From Alentia gelatinosa (taxonomy: Eukaryota > Annelida > Polychaeta > Phyllodocida > Polynoidae), in NCBI GenBank assembly GCA_950022655.1, contig OX465580.1, positions 2,713,122 through 2,777,121 on the forward strand: 64,000 nucleotides of DNA, written 5' to 3'. Below the pieces are notes generated by a model. The model was not told the DNA's origin. It made no database searches and saw only the letters and a list, made by a program, of their open reading frames with translations. Numbering within the stretch: the first letter of the stretch is position 1; each line of letters begins with the position of its first letter. This document shows, one piece after another, positions 30,622 to 42,600 of the stretch. Both the position numbers and the translations under genes were made by a program.

Positions 30622-33600
30622 GTAGGGCAACATTATGCTTCATCTTAGTCTCTTGGACTAAATAAGTAATAGTTCTTTTTACTACAGAAACCTAAGCTCA
30701 AGAAAGGAAACCTATGCAATAAATCTCAAAACTCAAATTGCAAAGTATTTGTTTCTTGTGATATATTAAGCAGAAAACAGGGTGAGAATCACTTCAGCAG
30801 ACAAAGTAGGACTGTTATGTTACGACCTCCTGACATTAGGTTATCATCAGGTCAGGCTGTCATAATCATATCAACCTCACTGATTCAGGTATCGACACTA
30901 TTATCATTACAGTCTGAATAGATGTACATAAAAGCCCAGTAGAAGCTGCTACCTAGCTAGCCCCCATCACTTTGTGAACATGTTGACTGAACATGCACCA
31001 GCTATCAAAAAACAGAAGTAACCCGGCGTTTACACTAGACGACTGTAGGCGGCAATTCTTGAATCTAGCAGCGGCTGACGACTTTCAGCAGTAAAAGGCT
31101 TGAAGTCGTCTAATATGAACACCAAGCGCGTGGCGACTGTAGATCGTCTGATTATATTATATTACACAATTCAGCACCACTTCACGACTATTGGTCACGC
31201 TCTGACACCCGCGACTATTTCAAGCAGGTTTGAAATAGTCATCTACATGGGTGGAGACTCTGTGGATACTTAAAGTCGTCAGTGTAAACGCTCGAGTCTT
31301 TTCTGAGGCAGACGACTTTTGCGGTGGACATTGCCACCACCTGACGACTATTGGCTGACGATCTACAGTCGCTACGTATTTAGTCGTCTAATGTAAACGC
31401 TGGGTTAGGTAGTTGGAATTACAAACTGGCAATTTATAAACATCTTCTGCCATATTATAGTCTCATTTTCAACTAAGTTTTATGCAGTATCATTATCCTT
31501 TATCATGTTCATAAATCTGTAAATTTTATCTTGAAAATGTGTTTTCTGTTACAGCCAGTGACGTCTTTGATACTATGTTTAGATCAGAATTCAAGGAGAG
31601 CACTGAAAAGACAGTTGAGCTAAAGGACGGAGATCCAGAGGCTGTAAAATCTATGCTGCAGTATATATACACAGGGAGCATTGATACTACCGTGGACAAT
31701 ATGCCGAACCTAGTTAAGGTAACATTTCTGCAATCTTGGAATCATTGGGAAACTTTTGATAAGATTAACGGAGATGTTTTTCAAGGTCTTCCTTATAATC
31801 TTAAATATCTAAAACATTTGTGAATCACACAAAAAAAACTTTAAGTTGATAGGTGGATCCCCTGTGTATCAACTGATTGTAAAGTTAAATAATTGTACAA
31901 AATGATAATCTGCCAATTTAGATTCATAATTATGATTCTCTGTCCACACAGGTGGCAGATTGCTATATCATAGAGGGATTGCGCGACATCTGTGAAGCTC
32001 AAATGATTTCGCATACTACCCATTCTAACTGCATTGGCTTCTACAAAATATCACATCTATATAACCTTCATAAGCTACGTAAAAAAGCACTAAGAACCAT
32101 GCTCGTGAATTTCAAGAAGATTGTATGGTAAGAGAATTGTCAGAAGTGTTCAAGATAAACATGCACAGTCATATTGATACTAACAGAATGCAAATAAAAC
32201 TCTTTTCTGGAATGGAGACTTATTTAGAAACTAGAATATATGGTCAGGCCTTGGTGTGTTCTTAGTTGTCCACTTTCTTTTTCCAAGATTTTTTTTACCA
32301 CACATGTACTATAGTCTTTGATCTCTTCATACAGTACAAAGGAATTCTATGAAATGTCAGCTGAGGATGTTATCGAGTACATATCTGACTCAGAACTCAA
32401 TGTTGATAATGAAGATCTGGTCTTTGAGGCAGTGACCAAATGGATAGACGTTAATCCAGATCTAAGGTAAGGATATTTTTGTTCAATCCAAAAATTAGTA
32501 TAATGAAAAAGTATTTACAATTGAGTATACTTCCAGAACAGATAAACAACACATACAGTAGAACCCCATGTAAGCGGACACCCTCCGTTCCAAGCAAAAG
32601 TGTTCGCTTAAGCGGGGTGACTGCTTACACAGGGTTAAAATAAACATCTAATAGAGGGAACCGATCCGAGGAAAGGTGTCCATTAACGCGGGGTGTCCGC
32701 TTACGAGGGGTGTCTGTTAAGCGGGGTTCTACTGTAGTTAGTAAGAGAACTTAAAACCCTGCACCCAGCAACGGTGATACACTCCGACAGACCCTCTGAT
32801 ATATTACATTTAGAACAGGCAAGATCCTGGTATATTTCGGGTCCCTGAAAATTCTAATTGTAGCCTATGGGTGTGTACCATTGTGAATCATAATGGCTTG
32901 GTGGGACAAAAAGAGGTGACCATGGTTACAATTAGTGTACAATTCAATCAGTATTACAATGCAGATATCAAAATATACTGTAACTTTTAAAATATTGAAT
33001 TGATCTGAATACCTTTTTTTAGGTAAATACAACATATTGTTATATAACAATCAAATCGGAAAATAATTCTGATTTGAATTTATTATTTTCAGAAACTCTA
33101 CATCAATTAAGTATCGATATGTTATCTACATAATTTTGTTACTGGTCGGTCGGGGTAAATGGATATGTGGTTCCCACTTGGTACTAGCCATTATCCTACC
33201 CCTAATAAAAAAACCGCCATAGACTTAACATAGGGAAATTTTATGTGGCAGGCCGTGACATAAAGTGTGTTTTATGCCACTAGAGTAATAACAATATTGA
33301 CCAATCAGAGAGCAGGATGTCAGCTACTATGAAAAAAGTTCTGTTGGTCGTTGACTCAATATTTATCTTTTTAACACTAATAACAGTAATACAAAAGCAT
33401 AGATGGGGTAGGATCAATACGAAACCGAACTCGAGTTAGACTTGTCAATGTCTATGCCACTCTGGTCAGGTCTGCTCCTCACTACACTCGCCTACGCCTC
33501 GTGTAGTAATACACGACCTTCCCGTCGTGGCATAAACAGTGTCAAGTCTAACTCTCGTTCGGTTTCTACTAATTATATGAGTTGAGAAGCCTTATGAAGT

Positions 33601-36600
33601 CTTGGCATTTACACAGCATTTACCCAGTTTCGATTGGGCCTTTATCCTACCCCTAATATAAAATCCCATAGGTTTAACATTGGGTTTCCGTATGCCACGC
33701 TGACTGACATACTGAGATTTATATGCCACTAGTGGCATACAGAATTGTTATCACGTAATATTCCAAAATCGAGGAGATGGGGTAGGATAAAATCAAAACC
33801 TGATTTGTTTTAATCTTGGCCACCGCATGCCACTCCTGGAGTTTTGGCTCCGGACTTCATTCGGCTCTGCCTCATGAAGTCACTATGCCAAACTCCAGTC
33901 GTGGCATACGGGGGCCAAGATTAAAACTCATCCAGTTTTACGATAGTATTTATTAGGTCAAGCAGGTCACCGACATAACGGATGAGTAGGGCAACAAAGT
34001 CAAAGGCGAACTTAGCCTGCCTAAGACCTGAGCTGAGTAGCCAAAGTCCCCCTCAAGAGGCCGAAGCAAGGCCATGGGAAGTCATATACGGAAACTGGCT
34101 TACTGTCTTCGTACGTCAAAAATATGCGGTGAAATTATTGATCACATACATCCCGATGCCGAAGGCAGAGGGATGTATGTGATCAATAATTTTACCAAGT
34201 ATTTTGACGTACGAAGACAGTCAGCCTGTTTTCGTATTATTATATACCAAAAAATGGCGATTTTCTATCTAGTCATGTGATCACATACCCCGTACGTCAC
34301 AGTGTGACGTACGGGTATAAATACGCCATGGGTAGGAGCGGGCAGTATACGTAGCTCATACAGCCACAGGTATATAATAATATTACAAATTACCATCTGA
34401 GCCCTTTTGAAAAGTGATAAGGCCTTTTTTCATTAGTCATTATTCATTATGTTTAACTTAACCGTATAGATGACAATAACACTTTGTCAGGCACTGTTGG
34501 TACAATCATAGTCCACAGTCAGAGCCAGTTATACAGAAACTATGACCTATACTAGTGTAGGGGCCACAACTCATAAATCTACCCCATATTGTCACCATAA
34601 CCCTGGTTTCACATGATATGAAACCATAGTGATGGTGCCAATACAGGATAGATTTACTTGTTGTCACCGATAAATCTGTTCGGAACTCACTGTAAACAGC
34701 TCGTTCCAAACAAATTTTTTTGAGAAAACTCATAAATCTATCCCGTATTATCACCATAACCATGGTTTCACATAGTATTGCATATCTGCTTTATACAAGC
34801 ATAATATGATTGCTTTACTTGTTACTTCACATTCTGTTACAGGGGCAGCTACTTACTTTATTATCACATCTAATGTGTGTCTTGTGTACTGCTTTCAGGA
34901 AGAAGTATTTCAAGCAGATCGTGGATCATGTGCGATTTCCATTCTGTAGCAATGACTACTTGTGTAAAAGAGTGAGTTCTTATCCACTCATGTCAGGATG
35001 TCTGGAGTACCTAGCAGAAGCTATGTCTGTGAAATTACTTCCTGAGGAGCAGCAAAAAATGTACACACCACGCACCATCCCACGTAGATCGTTCCGAACC
35101 AGGAGTTCTACTTTATATGATTTTGATTTGGAGAACCATGATGTGTATGTTTTCAAGCCGAGTGAGGGGGGTTTCAAAAGACTCAGGCAACATGTACAGG
35201 ATACTATTGTCTTCTGGGGCCGCTCCTGTGAAATATATTTGAAATATAACATGGAAACGGGTTGTCTTACTAAATTAAATGAAGGCAAACAGATAAAAAA
35301 AATTTACTTCATGGAGTTTTTTAAACGTAACCATATTGTGCATGGGAGGCATCAGTATGGCTGTGAGAAGAGGCATTTAATGATACAGTCATTACGAGAT
35401 GGAAAGAAGAGCTACTCACCCGATGTTCCTGTAAATCTGACAGGTTGCATAATTGTTGGTTATGGACATCAAATCTTTCTGTTTAGAGATTCAGTTCAGA
35501 CTAACGATGAACATGATGCATGGGCTTATGATACGCTGTGGGAAAGGTGGACACAGCTGTGCAATATGCCCCAATCTGTATATCATGGAGCTGCAGCAGT
35601 TCTCAATGGAGAGATCTACATTGTTGGAGGCTCGCCACCTGTTTGCATGAGGTATGACATAACCTCAGATTGTTGGACCGTCCTGACTCCACCAGCTGGA
35701 GTACATCAACGGCCCGGCTGTGCCGCCTGGCAGGTAAGCTCTTCTTCGCTGTCACTTAGTCTGAACTTCATGCAGGCACCTCTCACGTTTTAACCCTACC
35801 GCGCCGGGTACCCACGGCATGGGTACAGTCATGGAGCCAGGTACTAGTGCCAGTGACTATCGCTAGAGGCCAGGCATATAGGCCTATTGTGAACATTTTG
35901 ATCTCTGTATCACATGACATGACATGTGATATTTATTATTATATACCTATGCACTAACTCAGTGTAAATACGTACTGCTCCTGGGGGTATAGTTATTATA
36001 CACAGAATGCACTGTACGCTGTGAAACGTTGTACCGGTGCCTTTGGGTATCGACAGACTGCACCCTTTGACTAACAGACTGCATCCTTTGAGCCTTACCT
36101 GCACGCTTTGACTGACAGACTGCATCCTTTGAAAAAATAATGCAATCTGATTGGTCGAGAAGCCGACAACAGAATTCTAGGCACAAGATTAAAAAATGGC
36201 GGATCCCTTCACTTGGCGAGTTCTGAGGCTTCGTACAGAAACCACGGAACGAGTTAGTGTGAAAATACATCAAACATCGAGGTGGAATACGATAACTAAC
36301 CACATGATACACTTTAGATAGCTTAGATATGCGAGCAATATCGATTTCGATACGTACACGGGCCGAGTGGGCGACTCGTCGATGTCAACAAATGCAAAAC
36401 CGCTGTGATACACTGCACCGCTCGAGTGGAGCTGTCCGACGGGACGATCGAGCGTAGCAGGGTGACACTGCGTTAATTTATGCGGCGCTATAATGTATTC
36501 GCGCATGCGCGGTGATCACTTCCGTTGAAGAACATCCGGCGTGTCTGCAAACGTACACATTGTGTTTGGGAGTTGTGCCAAGTCATTTAGACATCGAATT

Positions 36601-39600
36601 ACGGTCAGTTTTAGCTAATTAAGACCGATTTAAGGTATATAATAATATGAAACCATAGTGATGGTGACAGTACGGGGTAGATTTACTCGTTGTTTCGGAG
36701 AAACTCATAAATCTACCCCGTACTGTCACCATAACTATGGTTTCACATAATACTATTTTCTATTTCGCCCGGAATATCAAATATGATATTATATCTACAT
36801 TCTCTGATAGTTTCATGATTATTGAACCATTATTTCCAATTTTATCTTAAAAATGAATATTTTGTAAATAATACCTCAAGGCATCACCCGGCCACCCCTG
36901 GTTGATGCCTGAAGGCATTACCCGGCGTGAATGGGTTAATGGTAGTCTTCTGGTCTGACAAGTGAGCGAGTTTTTGCTGACCTAGTTTATGCCTCTCCTA
37001 TTGGTCTGTTGTGTACATGTGACCTAACCGTTCATTTTAATTGGACTGTAGATGACCGGGTAGTAGTAGATGGTAGATGGTTGAGGGTACGAGGCAAACA
37101 GCTTAAGTAGATGGTTGAGCGTACGAGGCAAACAGCTTACGTACGAGCTTATCGTAATTTTTTTCCGACCGAAGGCACTCACAGATCCCACCAGATAAAA
37201 AAACGCACATGAAAACGTGAATCTTTTTACCTAAAGGTAGTCTTCTATTTACAAATTTTTTTGTCATGCATGTGTCATCTTTATACCAAATTCTGGTCCT
37301 GCTTTTCTCTTGTTCATTGCTCTATGCCTTTTTGTAAGACTAGGACGAGACTAGTACATGATTGATTTGTCTAAATTGAATACCATCTTAACTAGTTTTA
37401 TAATAATAGAATTGAAACTCCCATTTCACTTGGATATATTCTATGGAAACTAGACATTGTGAATCTAATGCGAATGTGCTCCAATGTTTAAAACTTTTAC
37501 ATAATTACTCTGGTAAATTGTGAAATATAAAGTAAAAGCGGCAGCCTGGGGAAAACTAAAGCTAATTTAGTTTTTTCTGAATATAATTCATAGTTTATAG
37601 CTTATTGAAAATGGAAATATCAAAATTGAATGATCTTCTTGTAAGAGGGGGTGAGAGACCAGATGACACACCTCATGTGTGGGACAGATTACACTTCCTT
37701 TTTTTATGAAACATATGACAAGATATGGTTTGATTTATAAGAAAACGTACCTGTAAAGTCCTCTAACCCATGATATTTTATCTCGTCTGATATATCACTT
37801 ATAACACACAACAAGGGCAGAAATTGGTCTCGCCAGCGGCACGTCACATTTTGAAAGCGAGAGGCCGGCAAAAGCGAGCGGCACTTTGAATTGGAGTGGC
37901 AGCAAAACCGGTACCAATACCCAATAGCGAGCGGCACCGCCCCTCGACTGCGACGCTTCAAGTGCAGTTGTTTAGCTCTCGCTGTGGCAGTGTTTAACAC
38001 CCTCCCGACCATTGAAACAGCTCCCAGGACCATATCTGACCAAACAATTATTAGACAGAAAATAAACATACCAGACAGATGCATTACACAATAGTTACAG
38101 GACATATTCTGGAAAAAACCTGAGGTGAATTACAGGCGAGTAAACGTTTGTTGTCATGAAAAAGCCTCTGTCTATAGAGATAAAACTTTATGACCAGGGA
38201 CCAGATATTCCGAAAACTTCAACAACTTTTGAACATTATCCCAGAAAATTTTCATTTTTGGGTAGGTGAGGAAAAAATGTTCTAGGGTGTGTTTTTCTGT
38301 GCAGTAAGAGCAGACATCAGAAGAAATCACCTTATCCTTCCCCTAATAAAAAACGCCATAGGTTTAACATTGACTCAGTGTATATGACGGAGCGATGAAA
38401 AAACTGTTATTTATGCACCGAGGTGGATAAAAAAAACGGACCAATCAGGGACGAAATAATGAAAGTAGATCCGGCAGGATTGATAAATGTGGCCATCCTC
38501 TGATAAGTGTCAACACGCTAATAACATGAATAATTACAAAATTATCTCTTTATATCGGAGAGATTGGGTAGGATAATAACAAAACCGAACTCTAGTTAGC
38601 CTTTTCAATGTTTATACCACTCTGGTCAGGTCTGCTACTTACTACACTCGGCTAACGCCTCTTGTAGTAATACACAACCTGCCCATCGTGGCATAACATT
38701 GTCAAGGCTAGCTCTCGTTAGGTTTCTACTAATTCTTTTGTATGAATACGAGTTTGTGGGAATCAACCTAGTAATGACTTTTTAACTGAAGGATGGCAAG
38801 TTTTATTTTTGGTAACGTTATAAATATCAGTGTGGATACATACACAATATTGACTGATTTCAGATACAAGCAGCCCTATGCTCCGAGGAGTTCACGCGTA
38901 GTAATATCCGAGCGTATGCGAGGATATTGCGCAGAGTCAACTCCTCGGAGCATACAACCGCTTTTATCTGAAACCAGTCTATATTGTATTCATTATCCAC
39001 CTTGTCTGGGCAAGTGGCATGTCGATATCAGTTCATTTTAGTTATGCACTATTTTTTCGTACGCACTATTTTTCCGTATGCGCCACCCGGAGCATACAAC
39101 ATATCCGTATGCTCCGGGTATGTCCATACAAACTCCCTATGCCTTTTCTATGGACACTTTGTATTAGGTGGATAATAAATTCAGTGTCCATCTGAGGAGT
39201 TTTATATTGGGTGCAACAGTATTTCTGACTTGCAGGTATTGTGGTTCTGAACGAGTTCATCACATAATACAGTTTCTTGTTGCTACATGCTCGTATGTTG
39301 ATAGTAACATTCACAGAGGCATTTATATATAATGGATCGATTCATTCTTTAATAGTAACAAAAGTCAATTTTGATAAATCACGGCTATGAAAATTGTGCG
39401 TGGTGTGTAGCAGAAAACAACTTCTGCCCTCCCAAGCGAGTTTGATTTTCGCTTCGAAGTCGACTTATTTTGGTAAGTTTTTGAATATTTACAGATGTTT
39501 AGAGGTGTATAGTACATGTAAAACTAGTTAACCTAATTGGGACGGCTTATCGTACCTTGTTACTATCGGTAAAATTATCGCATTCGCTCTGTGAGCTCAT

Positions 39601-42600
39601 AAGATAATTATACCGATAGTAACACGGTACGGTAAGCCGTCCCAATTAGGTTAACTAGTTTTCTTAATGTACCAGGTCCGTTAATTAGCTATTGCCTCGC
39701 GTAGTAATTTGTGACTGACCATCATGGCATAAAACAAAGGAAGTCAGACCCAAACCCCTGACAACCAGTGATTTAAAAAAATTTAATTGAAAATCACACT
39801 TCAATCAACTTCTCAATACAAGCTAACAAATAGAGCAGGCAAAACAAAAACAACTAAGATCAATAGAAGGTCTCTTCCACAACAGACACACCCAACCAGT
39901 ACACACACATTGTCAACATTGACACAAATAAAAACACACACAGTTGACACAGGGTGCTCATATAGAGCAAACAAAACCCCAAAAATCACTCTCGCCCAGT
40001 CTCGCAGGTGCCTGATGAGCCAGAAGATGGCGAAACTGCACATAAAACAAAATTCCTAGGCCCAAAAAGATTATTTACCACTTTGATGATCTCAGAGAGG
40101 GGTCAAGATTGACACCCCAGGACATTTTCGCTGATTTGACCAACCACAGGTCTACATAACTCAGTGTATAAGTAACCCTAGACAACCACTGTATCCTCCA
40201 ATCACACAGGAGGTACAAACAGAAGTCAGCGGAAAATGCACCAAATTCTGTGGTTCAAATACCCTACCTGGGAGCTTTTTCAAAAGCCGGGGGGAGTAAA
40301 CGGGAATGGCCACCGCCAAAGCGAGAGCAATCAACGGCATTAAAAGCGAGAGTTCTAAGGTCTCGTTTCAGAACTGGCGTCCCTGTTAAGACCCCACTGC
40401 CCTTAGCTATGCCACCATAACAAACGAGACATTTGATAAATCACTATATATTGAATGATTTAATAATTCCAAATTATTCCTCATATTTTTCCCCACATTT
40501 CAGTTTTTATTTGACGCTTCTATATGAATTCTTAGCGGAGTTACAGAGCCTAACTATTGAAACAGGTACTACCACTGTTGGTGCCGCTTTGGTCCAAAGT
40601 GCTGCTCGCTGTTAGCAAGGTGCCGCTATTTGGTTAGTGAGAGCAACTACGAGAGTTTTTTCAACTAATGAAACAGCTCCCTGGTTCAGTTGTTCAGTCA
40701 TACATCCATCTCCTATTCCAACAATACTCTCGTTCAGTTTCTGCTAATTCTTATATACCTTGATGAATACTCTATAGTTACATACTGATGCTGGGGTAAC
40801 ATGTACCTTCAAGGATATTCCGACTCGGTCTAATAATCATTATCCCAGACAGATATTATAAAAATTATGAATAGTGTAAAAGTAAAGGCCAACATTATAT
40901 TTTGGAAATAAAAGATGAATAGGAACACATGCTGAAGTCACAATTCCTATGATTTAAAATGATGCGAAACGTAAACATAGTATATTGATGCAGCTATGAC
41001 GTTGCCATGACATCACATAGCAACACTCATTGTTGCTAGGAAACCAGTGGGAACCTGGCGGGATGAAAACCTAGCAGATGGAGTTACTCCATACAGGTTG
41101 CCATGGTTTCACGTTTCATCAGTGGTAAACACATGGCAGGTTTCATCAATAGTAACAGTTATATCAGAATAGGGTAGCTATGTCCCTGTTAAGAAATGGA
41201 AAAATTACTTGGTATGGGTCAGAAAAATTACTTAACCTAACCTAATAACCTTGTGAGGGTAGGCGAGGCATTTTGTGATGCTACCCCTATCGCATTTATG
41301 ACCACAATGTAGAGAGTGTACGGGTTGGCGAACTGGAATTCGCGCTTGTTGTTGTCAACCCCGAATCCTCGATTCCCATTGGTCGACGTCGGAGGCTCTT
41401 CCGTCGACCGTGTCGCTGTTTATTATGATTATGGAGAGTCTAACGCGTCGTAAAGTGTGTAAGTTTCGTGTTTCCTTTGTGTACTTTGTCTATGGTGGAT
41501 TTTTGTTGATATTTGATATTTCTCTTCATCTTTGTAGTTTAGTTCCATTTTTTTTTTCCAATGCGAAAAGCCAAAAGGTTGCACAAACGAAAAAGTGAAC
41601 ACAGCTAACCTCATAACCTTGATGTTCTTTCACTGGAAGATAGTTTCCCTCTATTTTAGCTGTTCCCCATCTGAGAGAAAAGGAATGAGCAATTAGAAAA
41701 CACCAACACAAGGTCTACCCCTTGGATTTGCACAACCTTGACTTCAACCTACAGCTGGCCCCTCTCTGCTGCATGTGGCTACCACATGGCCCCTTGTTGC
41801 CTTTGAAGTAACAACAGGGACTGTCACCAAGTTGTCTATTTTGATGATGACCACAAGATTAATGGCCTCCAGGCAGAATATTTGTTACTCAAATCTTGTC
41901 TTCATTGAGAGTGTGAGAGCATAGCACTCATCATCTGAGATGCCCCAGCACCTCTGGAGGCAAGCATCGCACTCAAACATGTATTCTTTTCTGATTTGAG
42001 GAATGAGGACATCTGTCAACCCTTTAACAGCAGCATGATGCCTCTAGGCATTCCCCTGGCTACAGCAGCATGATGCCTCCAGGCATTCCCCTGGCTACAG
42101 CAGCATGATGCCTCCAGGCATTCCCCTGGCTACAGCAGCATGATGCCTCCAGGCATTCCCCTGGCTACAGCAGCATGATGCCTCCAGGCATTCCCCTGGC
42201 TACAGCAGCATGATGCCCCCAGGCATTCCCCTAGCTACAGCAGCATGATGCCTCCAGGCATTCCCCTGGCTACAGCAGCATGATGCCTCAGGCATTCCCC
42301 TGGCTACAGCAGCATGATGCCTCCAGGCATTCCCCTGGCTACAGCAGCATGAGGCATCATTGATATTTATATACAAAATTCAATAAATAAATTTTTTTTT
42401 GTTTGAATTGAAAGAAACTTTGACATAGTAAAAACAGCATATTGACCTTTGATTTTGTATAACAAAATATCATCAGCTACCACGGTAAATTACTTAAATC
42501 ACATGACATATCATATGACATTGCTATTTTCCAAAAAAGGTGCCTGCCATATATTTATATCGTTTATGCGATATATATCGTTTATGCAGGCAATACCTGC

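Noticed and set aside
42028..42353. CRISPR-like array (35-bp regular repeats)
   Set aside because: Units are contiguous with no unique spacers, and the setting is an animal intron inside a MITE.
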